Source of the DNA: Euleptes europaea
Lineage: Eukaryota; Chordata; Lepidosauria; Squamata; Sphaerodactylidae
Reading direction: 5' to 3'
Assembly: GCF_029931775.1 (NCBI RefSeq)
Contig: NC_079312.1
Location: 115,504,872 to 115,568,871 of the forward strand
DNA length: 64,000 nucleotides
Positions within the stretch are counted from its first letter, which is position 1. Each line of letters opens with the position of its first letter. The position numbers and the translations under genes were made by a program. The notes beneath the pieces were generated by a model. That model did not search any database, had not been told where the DNA came from, and saw only the letters and a list, made by a program, of their open reading frames with translations. Positions 1 through 32,200 of this stretch are shown here, in pieces.

Positions 1-112
1 CAAGCATCTTCTTGAGGGTATAAATGTTGAATGACATTTGTTACATTTGACCACAGGAGACAATCACTGACAAAGGTAATGCCTCTCTGAAGACTGTATT
101 TGCACCCAGCCT

Positions 113-509
113 TATACATGTGTTTGAGTAAACTTGATTTAAAAAAATCCATGAATATTCTGTCTCCGTGACATAGAGTGGTAAGCTGCAGTACAGCAGA
201 CAAAAGCTCTGCTCATGACCTGAGTTTGATCCCAACGGAGGTCGGTTTCAGGTAGCCGGCTCCAGGTTGACTCAGCCTTCCATCCTTCCGAAGTTGGTCA
301 AATGAACACCCAGCTTGCTGGGGGTAAAGGGAAGATGACTGGGGAAGGCAATGGCAAACCACCCCGTAAACAAAGTCTGCCTAGTAAACGTCGGGATGTG
401 ACATCACCCCATGGGTCAGGAATGACCTGGTGCTTGCACAGGGGACTACCTTTACCTTTTTATACATATGCTTGGGTAGACTTGATTTAAAAAATCTGTG
501 GATATTCTG
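113..509 (+). mobile_element. tRNA-derived SINE (type A) between about 50-bp direct repeats
   Basis: The SINE body is about 163-460 with a tRNA-like A box (AGAGTGGTAAGC), a diverged B box (GTTTGATCCC) and a body ending TTTACCTTTT. The flanks 113-162 and 461-509 are about 84% identical direct repeats, much longer than normal SINE target duplications. Confidence 0.75.
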
Positions 510-1007
510 GCTACACCAGTACACCTAAATATATCTGCTTACAGCAGTCAGCCCACTCTGCTGCCCATTCTGTTAATCACATGGATGTTTCGCAGGCTGC
601 CACTCCTGTAAGACAGTCCAAGATGACAAAGCCCAGCCCAAATGAATAGCTCTAGATGACATCAGGAAACACTGGACCATGCCTCCACATCATACCTTCA
701 AAAGGACTTCATATACACAAGAAACATCACAAGTGGCCATATCAAGCCCTGTTGCTCACCAAGTAATCAGGTATGGGCTCCAGTGAAATATTCTGTCTAC
801 TCCTAAACTATTCCTGCAATTATCAGCAAAAGGACTCCCAGGCCACATAAATGTATAAATGAACACCACTGGTGGTAGCTGGTCATATGAACACACCAAT
901 CACAATTACACTTTTGGAAGGAAAATGATAACTGTAACATTAAAAGAATTATCCTACTGCACTAACATCCATATAGGTATCTGTTTTTCTTGTGGGTATA
1001 AATCTTT
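510..1007. other. No recognised feature
   Basis: Unique-looking noncoding sequence; no exon or repeat supported. Confidence 0.6.
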
Positions 1008-1273
1008 GAGCCAGCATGGTGTAGTGGTTAGGTGTTGGACTAGGACCTGGGAAACCCAGGTTCAAATACCCAATTGTGCCATGGAAGCTTGCTGTGTGAC
1101 CTTGGGCCAGTCACACACACACTCAGCCCTGACCCTGGATAGTATTCGGATGGGAGACCACCAAGGAATACTAGGGTCATGACGTGGAGGCAGGCAATGG
1201 CAAACCACCTCTTAACGTCTATTGCCTTGAAAACTTTACAGGGTCGCCATAAGTCAGCTGTGACGTGATGGCA
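1008..1273 (+). mobile_element. Composite SINE: tRNA head, 5S-like body, BovB-like tail
   Basis: It starts GAGCCAGCATGGTGTAGTGG with the B box GGTTCAAATACCC. It then switches at about 1135 to 5S-like GGATGGGAGACCACCAAGGA and ends in the BovB-shared tail GGTCGCCATAAGTCAGCTGT. Confidence 0.75.
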
Positions 1274-4200
1274 AAAAATGCAGCTTTAGCACAGATTCTC
1301 TGCCTTTCCAAATGTGTGATCAACAAAGGGATAACATTTTTCCCACAACTCTGTTTTCCTTCCCACTCAATTATTTCATGCTTCAAAGGGGAGACTTATT
1401 TTGGGAAGAAGCACAAAGATGTTTTCTGACTCAGAATTTCTCTCTCGCATAAACACATAAATATGGCAGTCTAATAAGAAACATGTTTCAGTTTCTGATA
1501 GTGCCATCCATGTGATCCACTACAAAATAAAACCATTCCATTCATTCAGACCTGAGGGGACAGGAGGAAGAGGGGGTAAATCTCAGTCTCACAGCCACTG
1601 TCCAGAGTGGCCTAGCCCTAAGCCTGAGCATCCTTCTTGCCATTCCTAATTATACAATTCAACAGACATTACAGGCAAGTAGTGAAAGGAAGAATTGTGA
1701 GAACCAGGAGACAAATAAGAGATGTTAAGAGGTGGGAAGGGGGAAGAAGCATAACTAGTGGGTTTAAGGGACATACAAATCTTGACTGCTTTGTGATCTA
1801 GCATTGCTCTTCAAAGGGACTGTACCCATCTCCTGGGATCCAGATGCCATCCTTAGGAGAGGATCACACTTTTCAAAATGAATGGTTGACTTCCCTAAGG
1901 AGATTCACAAATTTGCTAATAAGCTCAAGCTTCCCCCCCCCCCCCGGATCCCTTCCAGCCCAGTTTATGCAGAGGTACTGAGAGGACCACGGGTTACAGC
2001 AACAAACATCAAACCTCACTCATCATGTCCTAATCTGGAGAACATGGACTTCCTGACCATTTTGTTGACTGCCAATGTTAGTGCACTAGTGGAATCATTG
2101 GATACTCCCTCTTGGCTTTTCATTTTCCAGGAGCTCTAAAGAACTGTATGGAACTACATAACCCTGTCTCTGAATTTGGAACAAATATCTCTGCACTTGC
2201 CCTAATGCACCAGAGCCACTTTAAATGATGGCCACAATCCAACTAAATTACCTAAATCCGACGAGTTAATGATGACTAATGGATTTCAATGGGACATGCA
2301 GCCAAATCCTATGCGTATTTACTCAGAAGTAAATTTCACTGTGCCCAGTAGGGCTACTCCTACAAAACTGTAGCTAGTATTGCCACCTCCGTTACAACTA
2401 ACTTTAATTGGGTTAAGGCCTGTTGTTTAAGACATACACCCAAAAACATGTAAAATATGAGAAACATACATCATGCAGACACACTTATCAGGGAGCTAAG
2501 ACTGGCAGAGGCTCCCAAGCTAAATTACAGTAATTTATGGCAAATTTGCTTTGCCACCACTACGGTAATGTGTGAAAGTCATTGAACAGCCTAGGTAACA
2601 TCCAGGACTTTTGTTCCAGGTTTTCTTTGTGCAGTAGCACCCTCTGTTGGACTCATCCTACCCCTATAGCCCAAAATATCTGAAAAGTTTCCCCATGTTT
2701 TCTGAAGATCTTCCCAGTCACATTTATTCTGGTAACAGTATTTAGAAATGGTAAAGAGTGGAACATCTTGATTAAAAAAAAACACATTACAATTACTAGC
2801 TGAATGCAGGAGTCTTTCACTTTATTACCAGAAATCTATATCATACAAAAGCCATAACTAAAATAACTCTAAAACAGTCCATGAACAATGTAGATCAAAT
2901 CCCCACTCTGCCATGAAACTCACTGGTTGTCTCTGAGCCTAACCTGTCTCAAACCGTTGTTGGAAGGATAAATGGGAAAGGGGAAGAAAAGAACCATGTA
3001 TACAACCCTAATTTATGGTACTTAAGGGAAGGAGAGGGGGGAAAGCAATAAATAAATTGAATGGAACAACATTTAGTCCCATTTTACCAATCAGAAACTG
3101 TGGCTGAGAAGGCCATTTAGTAGATTTCTGTGTCAGCAGGAGAATCTGAAATCCTGTATTCTGCCTTCACTTTAGAATTCAAATACACTCTTTTGGATCT
3201 ACCTGGCTTTAAAGATATTGCAACAGGTAATTGAAGATTACCTCAAGAGTAGCAGGGAAATACATGTATTCCCAGGTAGGCATTCTTCGCCTTTTAGTTA
3301 AACTAGTGTGAGCATGTTTTGATTGGCCCTGAGAACCATGACAGGTTAGCCAGAATATTCAGTAAACCAGTTCACAGCTTTTTGAGAACGATGTCCACAT
3401 TTGCTGCACAAAGGTAATTGAAAGGCTGTAGCCCACCACACCTTCTACAATAATATATATCCCACAACCCTTCTTAGCATCTCTCTCAGATCTATAGGAA
3501 CCATTAGGTAAGCCACCTGTTGTTTTTAAAAGCATTCACAAGTGACGGGAATTACTGGTCAATCATGGCTTCCCCCAGAGCATACACATGCCTTTTACAA
3601 CAGCATACTTCTTTCAAAACCAACTCACTTTTTTCTCAGTGTGTTCATAGACAAAAAGGTAACAACTTTGGTAGAAGACTCTTTTTACTTAATTGTTTGC
3701 CTTATTCCGATTGCAAGCATCCTCTGGTTGCTACCAACTGCAACACTGAGGTCTCTGCTGATTCTCACAATTAGTGTCCCAGTTTACTTGCAAGTAGACT
3801 ACAAACTGCGGTCCAACTTTCCCCAGACTGGCATGTTTTGGCAATGTTTCAGACCTCTGCACATCTTTTCCTGCAGTCACATAGTTCCAAAGCAATGAAT
3901 ACCCAGTTCACCTGTGCCAATGTTCATCTTGAGCATCCACAAACTTGTGTCATTGAGCAACCAGGACCGTGAGCAGCTTGTGTTGGCTTTATTGCATCCT
4001 CAGTGCTGTTCCTTGCATGGGATTCCATCTGGTCATGTTCTGTGCCAGGAGCCCAGATACATTCCCCTACCTACCCCCACACAGGCATCCTGGGCATATG
4101 GAAGACAGCAAACAGACGGGATTAGTTACCAAACCAAGGGCTGGTTATACAATTTCAGCAAACCCTTGGCTAGCCCCATGGGCGGAAAGGGTAGGAGGGA

Positions 4201-5219
4201 GATAACAGATATTGTGATAAAAAAAATAATTATAAAAAGCATCACTGGCAATTTACTAGAGAAACAAGCTATAAAAACCCTCCAGGATTACTTCCATAGT
4301 CCATGAAGATTTTATGGTTCACGGAGCAGTGTGAGTTCTGTATAACTCTTTTTTAGAATTATAGCAACCCATTTCCAACCAGCTCCCATCAATGTTACAT
4401 AAACACAGCATTCGATTTTCAAATTCCAATTCTCATTTCTATTTAGGAACATTCATAACACTCCAGCATCTGCTGTAGGAACTGGGGGAAATTCTTTCAC
4501 ATGAATGGAGAAAAGCCCTTTTGGAAACCTTGTAAGTATTGTTGTTCTGGTTGAATTTTACTGGTGCAGGCTGAGCTAATTTACAGATTAAATGTCCTTT
4601 ATACATCTAGCTGGATAAGTCTCCTTGCTATCTAATATTTAGTCTGCCTATGCTCATCAGAATATCTCCCAGTGAGAAATGTGGGAAGCAGTATATACTT
4701 CCTGTAGAATTTCTTTAAAGTATATTTTCCATACTTTTTAACCACTTCAGATATATTCATCTCTGCTATCTTTTTTGGGCAATACGCCAGGGAGTTTTCC
4801 AAGTACTCAGCAGGCAGTGGAGGCTTTCGTAAATCATAAGTCCAAACCAATATGGCAAGAAATAGAAGGTCAAACAATGGCCAGCAAATTGGTCAAGCAA
4901 TTCATAACGGCTTTTAAGAACTGCTTGTTGCTTTTTCTTTTACACTTCCGGACCCCATGAAAATTATTCCTTTTGTATACCTCCGTGCAGCCTATTACCA
5001 CCCACAGAGCCAGCTCCAGCTTTCACAATGCACGCAGCTGAGGCAAATCATTACAACATGCCAGTCTCACACTGCCACGTGTAAAACGATGGATACGCAA
5101 TTGTACTCTGCGTCCCTATTTTCCACTTTTAATAAAAAGACAGGCAAAACATAGCAACAGGCCTACTCTGCAAATAGAAGCCATAGATCAGAACAAGCCC
5201 AACCACAGGTCTTCCAAGG
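1274..5219. other. Intergenic, no supported gene
   Basis: Only short open frames occur here and none resembles a known protein. A poly(C) tract lies near 1931-1944. Any neighbouring gene upstream of the VCP paralogue is outside the window or not recognisable. Confidence 0.6.
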
Positions 5220-5743
5220 GCGGAGCGACCGACGCAACGTTAAAACAGCGCCACCTGCAGGTTTTGTGATGTTTAACTACGGACGAAGGTTCACCAAAAC
5301 AAGGTCCGGTCTGGCAGTCACGTGACATGCGTAAAGCGGCCGAACCGCTAAACTGCTACCGGGAACGCAAAAATAATAATAATAAAAAAAATGCGTGTTC
5401 TTTGTTTCTTATGCGTATTGAACGTTTTGCGGGCTCGCAGCCCCCCCCCCCCGAAAATGCACATCGAGCAATACGGGGAATGAGCTCTGTGGGGGGAGTT
5501 AAAAGGGTGAAAACAGAACGGGGTTTGCTGCAAAGAGGTTCACCGCTGTGCCCCAAATGCAGCCTCTCTGGAAGCATCCAGCCAGGGCCGGGGGGCGCCA
5601 ATCGTATCCCGCCAACAGCGCCCTGCAGTTCTGAGACGTGCGCAGCAATACGGTCGAGAGCTCGTGGGTGAGCGAGCTACGCTAGTCGACCGACCCACCC
5701 GCAAGACTCGCTGAAGCCCCTTCGGCATATCTCCCCTCTAGTC

Positions 5744-5978
5744 CAGTGGTTCTCAACCTTTTTTTGCTCCATTCCCCCCCCCCTTTCACCATTGTTCAGA
5801 ATAGAATTCCCCCCTTCCCAAGGTCGTCTAACTCAAAAAAACAAACACTACAATGTTACAGATTGCACATCATCTACAGGACATCACACTTTGCTGATTC
5901 GTGGTCCAAATCCCCGCCCCTGGAACCCTAAAAGTCCCCCCCTGGGGGGGGGAATTCCCCCCTTGCTGAGAACCCCTG
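5744..5978. mobile_element. hAT-type MITE in the VCP paralogue promoter
   Basis: Terminal inverted repeats read CAGTGGTTCTCAACC and, at the other end, CAGGGGTTCTCAGCA on the opposite strand. The flanks 5736-5743 (CTCTAGTC) and 5979-5986 (CGCTAGTC) form an 8-bp target duplication with one mismatch, diagnostic of hAT. It is non-autonomous and about 235 bp long. The TIR resembles the SPIN-like group, from memory only. Confidence 0.8.
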
Positions 5979-6312
5979 CGCTAGTCTAAGCGACCCTCAG
6001 CATGCCCGGCGCCGAAAGGGCCCGGTGGCCATGGGCGCTCATGGTCATGAATCCGTAAAGGCCAGAGGCATCGAGCCAGAGCGGCGCTCGCGCATCGGCC
6101 ATCTGCTCGGGAAAGTCCTGGCAAAGGCGGCGGGGAGGGCGGGCCCCGATCGCGGGGGGAGGGGGGCGGCCCCGAGCTGGGATGTTTCCCAACTGTTGTG
6201 AGCAGGCAGAAGCGGCGGAGCAGGGCAGCCGGGCAGCGTCCTGTCCGGCCCGGAGGGAAAGCAGGCAGAAGCCAGCGGCAGCGTCCCGGGAAGGGGGCCC
6301 CGAGCAGCCAGC

Positions 6313-25921
<19,609 letters not shown>

Positions 25922-26660
25922 TTGCCTGGGGAAGGCCTGCTTTTGCTGGAACTGTTGTCTCCCTCTGCTTATTATTACCATCTTTCGCGTGAAGTCTGGA
26001 GCAGAAGGCCCAGCACCCTGCTCTCTTTCACCCTTCTGTACAAAACGTGGCAACAAACCGCTCACGGCTGATTTTAACATGCGAGGCCAGGCGCCTCCTC
26101 CCAAGTATTTTGAGTGGAGTGGCTATGACTTTGACTCTCGCAGCTTGTCCTATCCTTGTGCTTGCAGGATGTTAAGACGGTACCCCTGGCTTTCGTTATG
26201 GGGAACCAATGCCCAAGCAGCTGAAGAGCCCCGCTGGATCAGACCAAAGGCCCATCTAGTCCTAAGTTCAACAGCAACCCCGCCAGATGGCTCCCGAAGC
26301 AAGATGTGAAGCTGTCCATTCATCCCTTTGCCTTGTCTTGAACGGTCCCTCGCTAGCGCCCGTTCCTTTTAGGACCATACCGACGACTCCTTGTGTAGAA
26401 CTCAAGACTGCTGGGAGGCTCTGCGGTCTCCCAGCGCTGCTTGCTAGACGGCACCGCCTGCTCACATTTGGCCTTGCCTGCCTTACGGCAAAGGCAGCTT
26501 TTGGAACCTGGTTCTTCCTGAGGCTGTATGAACTCCAGTTGGTATCATCAGGTGACGGATGCATCCGGCTATCCAGTAAACTGGAACCGCATGCCCCTGA
26601 TCCTGGGAAAAGCTCTGGAAAAGGTGTCAGATAATAAAAGCCTGTGTTACGGTGTCTGCG
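25922..26660 (+). other. 3' UTR of the VCP paralogue
   Basis: It runs from the stop codon to just past the poly(A) signal at 26633, without repeats or a further splice signal I would trust. The end position is estimated. Confidence 0.65.
26633..26638 (+). terminator. Poly(A) signal AATAAA of the VCP paralogue
   Basis: A canonical hexamer 712 nt after the stop, followed by a GT-rich stretch (CTGTGTTACGGTGTCTGCGT) suited to CstF binding. Confidence 0.75.
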
Positions 26661-28343
26661 TGGGCTACTTTTGAGGAGATTCCCAGGAACATACCCAGGG
26701 AGATGCTACTCCAGATCTAGCCATAACATTTGAAGTGGCAGGAAATGTTTACAGCTGAGTTATAGGTCCATCTGCCCCGCTAGGGGGCACCAGTTTTCAT
26801 CCATTCTGGGATGAAATGCTGAAGTTTCCCCGCTGTTGTTTGACCCAGTTTGCAACCTGGTTCTTAAGAGGCTGTTAGCAGGGCTGCCAGAGAAAGCTGC
26901 CAGCCGGCATGCTGGGATTTAGTTTGTGATATAAAGGCAATAAATTGTATAAGGCAAGAATGCTCTGCAAAGATGCTTTATTGTAACAGAGCGTCCTGTG
27001 CTGGTTAACAGCTTGGACAGTCCAGGTACTGGACATGCAACAGCCGCATGATTTCACACACCCTGCAGAACGTCTGCTTGGGACTCTCCCCCTTGCCCCC
27101 TCTCCAAGAAAAACTGGGCAAACACTCTTTACTGCAAAGGCCTCGGAAACCAGTCGACATCATCCCGCAGTACAAGGTATGACCACATCACATTTACAGC
27201 CTGTTAGCTGGTGCCTCTTCCTATTATGTAGTAAATCTGCAGGACCCTCAACTCATTCCAGTCCAGACAGATACCCAGAAGTTGTCTTCTTCTCTGTGGA
27301 AAAGTGATGCTGTTACAAATCCTGCAGTTGCTCAGTTCTAGAAGACAGTTTCTCACGTCCCGTTGAGTTTGAGAAACCAGATGCCAGTGCTTTGAAAATC
27401 ACCTTTCCAGCCCTCCCCCACCCCCAGTCATCCAGCAAGGCTTCCCTAGAATACCCAGGTTTATAGCCAGGCACAGACTGCATTCAGACATCATTAAAAA
27501 TGCTCCCCTCATGCAGCGCACCACGATCGAAAAAGGAAATCTCTGGCGAACTCCTAGTTTATCAGGCTATCTGAATGCAAATACCTCAACAGACAGGATT
27601 ATTTCTTTCCAAGTAATGAGGTCTCAGTAACCACAGGGTTAAAAATCCAGATTGACTGGAAAGAAACAAACCTGTTTGTTAAAGTGCCCGCATTCAAATA
27701 CCATGATAAACAGGAATTAGTGGAACGCCTCCATCATCAGTCTTGGGTGCACCATGTAAGGGGAAGAGAGAGCTTGCTATCCTGACAGTCAACTATGTTC
27801 ATGCCTATCATGAGCGAACTCCTGCATGTTTGTGATGGCTGAATGCAACCGTTAAGCCACCCGGAGCCATCAGCCCTACCCTTGCTCTCTTTCAACACAA
27901 TTTATACATCATCTCTAAGTGGAAGAGGGCCATGTATACTGAAAACTTTATGAGCAGCCTCTAGGTGGCATGGGGAAAGTACATCATGGGCCAGGAATGA
28001 CACTGCAGGATAGCAGAGTAAACAGAATGCTGTATTATTCACACAGCTGTAGCTGAATGATGGAACCGCCTGATTATAATTGGCCAGACGAACACACGAA
28101 CGAAAGGTTTGGGGTTGTTGTTTTTAATCACCTGCTTAGTAGTCAACTGACAAGTTTCCTCCCTGCTTAGAAATCTGAAGGCAATCTCTTTAAGAAATTG
28201 CTGAGCTGTGCCAGGGTATAATGAATGGAATCCTCCTCCACCCACCCCCCTTCATTTCAGCACCTCAGAATATACCAAAGTCTCCATGTATAGCTTATGA
28301 AGCTGCCTTATGTTGAGTTGGACCACTGGCTATTTAGCTCTGC
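26661..28343. other. Space between the convergent genes; probable PTGER1 3' UTR
   Basis: No coding sequence seen. On the minus strand an AATAAA lies at 26977-26982, which would give PTGER1 a roughly 2-kb 3' UTR. A plus-strand AATAAA also lies at 26939-26944. Which signals are used cannot be read from sequence. Confidence 0.4.
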
Positions 28344-28503
28344 AGTGGAATCGGCTGCCTAGGATGGTGGTGAGCTCCCCCTCTCTGGTAGTCTTCAAGC
28401 AACAGCTGGACAAACACTTGTTGGGGATCTAGGCTAATCCTGCATTGAGTAGGGGGTTGGCTAGATGGCCTGTCCATGGCCCCTTCAAACTCTACGATTC
28501 TAA
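28344..28503 (+). mobile_element. CR1 LINE 3' terminus
   Basis: It encodes the CR1 C-terminal end (TGGAATCGGCTGCCTAGGAT) and ends with the GTTGGCTAGATGGCC...CTACGATTCTA 3' terminus typical of CR1. Confidence 0.75.
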
Positions 28504-28981
28504 CGCCTGTAACTAGCTTCAAGATTTGATGCGTTGCTCTTTCCCAGTCCTGCTTAATTGGAGATGTGCAGAGTTTACCTTAAAGCCTTCTATATATAAA
28601 GAATGTGCTCTGTCACGTAGCTATGCCCTTCCAAAGGAATTATCATGATTCCTTAATAAAACGGCAAGGAAGACCCATGTTGGAAAACTAAGCAGGGAGC
28701 TGACCCAGAAGTGTCCTCTATTCCACACACTTGGATCCCGTCTCCCTCCTGTTGTGGAGGAAATTGAGCCTGCCATGATGGCTCCTGCGTCACCAACTCT
28801 TATTATCAGCAAAGGGCCCTGGATACTGACTCTAGAGAGCCTTCTGTTCCATGCAAATCTCATGCCCCTTCTTGCTAAACATGGTTTCCTAGGGAGACCG
28901 CTTGGCAAGCAAGGGGCAATGTGCAAAAGTGCTTCGTAGGTCTCTTCAGAGGATAAGTACCTCTGCTCGTTCCAGATGGCA

Positions 28982-29230
28982 CTAGAGGCGGCCCACAGCA
29001 ACGCTGCGCTCAGAGCTTCGGAAGGAGCTGGCCTCCCAGCGGTCAAAGCCCATCTTGAGATCAGTGCGTCGTAGAAACAGAGCGAGAATCTTGCGCAACA
29101 CAGCACGCCGAAGCAGGATGTATACCCAGGGGTCCAAGATCTGGTTCCAGGAGGCCAGGCGCACACCGAGGAATAGCAACTGCTCGTAATCGGCACCACT
29201 GGAGTTGCTCACCGATAGGATGACGAAGAC
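28982..29230 (-). CDS. PTGER1: PTGER1 last coding exon
   Basis: After acceptor CTCCCAG it codes [22 protein letters not shown]7 and the cytoplasmic tail [21 protein letters not shown], then TAG (complement of 28982-28984). The WEASS-RSS tail motif matches human EP1. Confidence 0.95.
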   Translation of the reverse strand, partial: VFVILSVSNSSGADYEQLLFLGVRLASWNQILDPWVYILLRRAVLRKILALFLRRTDLKMGFDRWEASSFRSSERSVAVGRL

Positions 29231-32200
29231 CTGGGAGGGAAAGGAGAAATACAGTGGTGAGAGGACAATATGTTTGTGGGGGCCCCAGAGATGCCTGCCT
29301 TCCTCTAGTGATCTTAACAGAGAAGTGGGAACCTGCCCCCCATCCCCAGCTCCCTCCACATTAATGTTATTCCATCCACGCACAAGTAGTCCACAATTGT
29401 TTCCTGACAAAAGGGCTGCCCAGTCTCTAAGGGCTTAATAAATAGGGTTGCCAACCTTCAGGTACTAGTTGGAGATCTCCCGCTATTACAATTGATCTCC
29501 AATTGTAATACAATTGATTTCTCCTAGAGAAAATGGCCACCTTGGCCATTGGAGTTGATGGCATTGAAGTCCCTGCCTGCCCTCCTCAGGCTTCGCCCAA
29601 AAAACCTCCCGCCAGTGGCTAAGAGGGACCTGACAACCCTATTAATAAGGCTCAGGGGGTCGGTTCATTCCCTGCACTTCAGGGGAGGGTCTATGAAAGC
29701 TGCATCACAAATCTCCCATGCACAAAGTCAGTTTGAATGAAACTTTGGCCACTGGATAACATAGACAACAAAATCAGTTCAGACACTCCCCAGGAAATCC
29801 TTTTCCTAATCAAACAGTCCTCATGCATCTATCGACTCCGCATCTGCACTGGAGATATCACTAATGCCTGTAAGCATGGAACTGTCCTGCTGTTCCAGTC
29901 ACTGTGACAAACCAGTTCCCTGCTTCTCTACTCCTTTGAAATGAAACTTGGGAAGGCTCTGGGGTGGGGGGGGGAATGGAAAAATTTGGGGGAATTGTTT
30001 TCCCCCATGGACCCCCCTCCCAATTTTTCCAGTGAGAACTCCTATGATTTTTTTTTCTTTTGTAATGAGTGAAATGCTTTTTAAGACACCTTTTTACTCA
30101 TAACATGTTGCATAAACGTTTTCATGCAAGGCAATCTACAGCATTGGATAATGATAATTCCTGTGAATACTGTAGTTATACCTATATAAATAGGTGTACT
30201 GATATGAAATTGTGCAACCCTAAGGAAATAATCTCAGTACACTACCACAATTTCTCCTTTTAAATATATTTCTTTCTTTCAAAGTTTCTTTCTCCAAGTA
30301 TATATTAATTTTACCTTTTAACTTTTAAAAGGTAAAATTAATATATACTTGGAGAAAGAAACTTTGAAAGAAAGAAATATATTTAAAAGGAGAAGTTGTG
30401 GTAGTGTACTGAGATTATTTCCTTACTGTAGTTATACAGCATATTTTCAAGGACACATTGTTTAAATGTGAACAATTTTGGCAACACTTAATATGCTATA
30501 ATGTTATCGATTATAATAGATTTCCGAAGAGTTTTGTGTCTTCAAGGTTTCAAAGTTCAACTAGATATTCAAATATGCTGCTGATCCTGTTGTAACTATA
30601 TGAAAACATTTGTGTCCAAATAATGCATTGCCTTACATTTAATACAAAAGTTATTTCTATTTTCAACTTTTATTTTTTCCTACTTCTCAGGTGGCAAAAT
30701 ATGTCTCTCTCTCTCAGTTATTGGGCATATTCACAATTTTGCAAATAAAAACATAGTAAAAACACATATTAAAATTATTAAAACCAAACAAAAACAGACC
30801 ATTAAATTCATATGGAATGGCAAAAAAACAAGAATTAGATTCAAAGTCTTGCAAGATGATAAAAAGAGAGGAGAATTAGATGTCCCAAATATTAAATTAT
30901 ACTATCAAGCAGCGGGCTTGGTCTGGATTATGGAGTGGATACAAAATCCGGAAGAAAGAATAATAAGACTAGAAATGGCAGATTTGGAAGAAGGCCTACA
31001 TAAATACTTATGGATTAAAAATCCAGAAAAAAAACCCAGAAAGAAAATCATGTAATCAGAGACAGACTATTTAGAATTTGGGAATCTGTGCAAAGGAGAA
31101 TAAGTCCCCCAATATCACCACTAATGTCTCCTTTAGTAGCATATTACGACAAACGTGAGAAAAAGCCATGATTATATAACTTACGGAGATATGTTAACCT
31201 TGAAAGGAGAGATCAAGACGTGGCAAAAGATAAAGGATGAAGGCTAACATATACAATGGTTAATATATTTTCAACTTATTTCAAGACTCAAGAAAGACAT
31301 CCAGATGGCAGGAGGGGGGAAAAAGGGAGTTGACTGAATATGAAATGATAATAATGAAACAAAAGGATAATCTATTAGGAAAAATCTATAAATTGCTACT
31401 TCAATACAATACTGAAACAGAACAAGTTAAGACATGCATGATCAGATGGATGCAAAACTTTCAAGAAGTATCTTTCCAACAATAGGAATCCTTATGAACT
31501 AAAGATACCAAATTTACAGCGAGCCAATCTTTAAGAGAAAATTGGTACAAGATGTTGTATAGATGGTATATCATTCCAAAGCACATTGAGAAGATGGACA
31601 AGAATTACAAAGGGAAATGTACAAAGATTGATGGTACTTTTTATCATATGTGGTAGACTTGTGAAAAAAACAAGGAAGTACTGGAAAGAAATACCTGCTA
31701 AAATGGAGAAAATTCTAAAGACTAAATTTCTTGTGGTAACAAAAAGTATGCTGTTGGGCATCATACCAAAAATGTTCCAAAAATTGCAGAAGAATTGTTT
31801 GGATAACGGAGACCAGAGTTACAACAGCAACGAAATGAAAAGCAGAAGAATGCCCCACCACAGCAGAATGGGAAAACACATTGGCTGAATACGCATCTAT
31901 GGCAAACCTCACAAACTTATGTTAACAGGAAACCATTTAAAGAAGTTCAAGAAATATGGAAATTATATATGTGTGTGTGTGGGTTAAGTGCTGTCAAGTC
32001 GCTTCTGACTCATGGTGACCCTATGAATCACCGTCCTCCAAAATGTCCTATCTTTTTTCTTTAAGAGTGTTATTCTTAGAAACTGCAAAAAACTCAGGAA
32101 CATCAGAAATTAAGAATGAAACTAAAACAATACATAGATTACATAGACAAAAAAAAAACGATCACAAAAATTACATAGACCAAATAAAAAGACCATTCTT

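Noticed and set aside
3520-4306. Overlapping open frames that might be a gene upstream of p97
   Set aside because: Low complexity of composition, no recognisable domain and no splice context; chance frames.
5344-5671. 114-codon open frame in the CpG region
   Set aside because: GC-rich chance frame with poly(C) and poly(A) runs; no domain seen.
26939-26944. Second plus-strand AATAAA as a distal p97 poly(A) site
   Set aside because: Possible, but no downstream GT-rich element stood out and the region may be PTGER1 3' UTR; not claimed.
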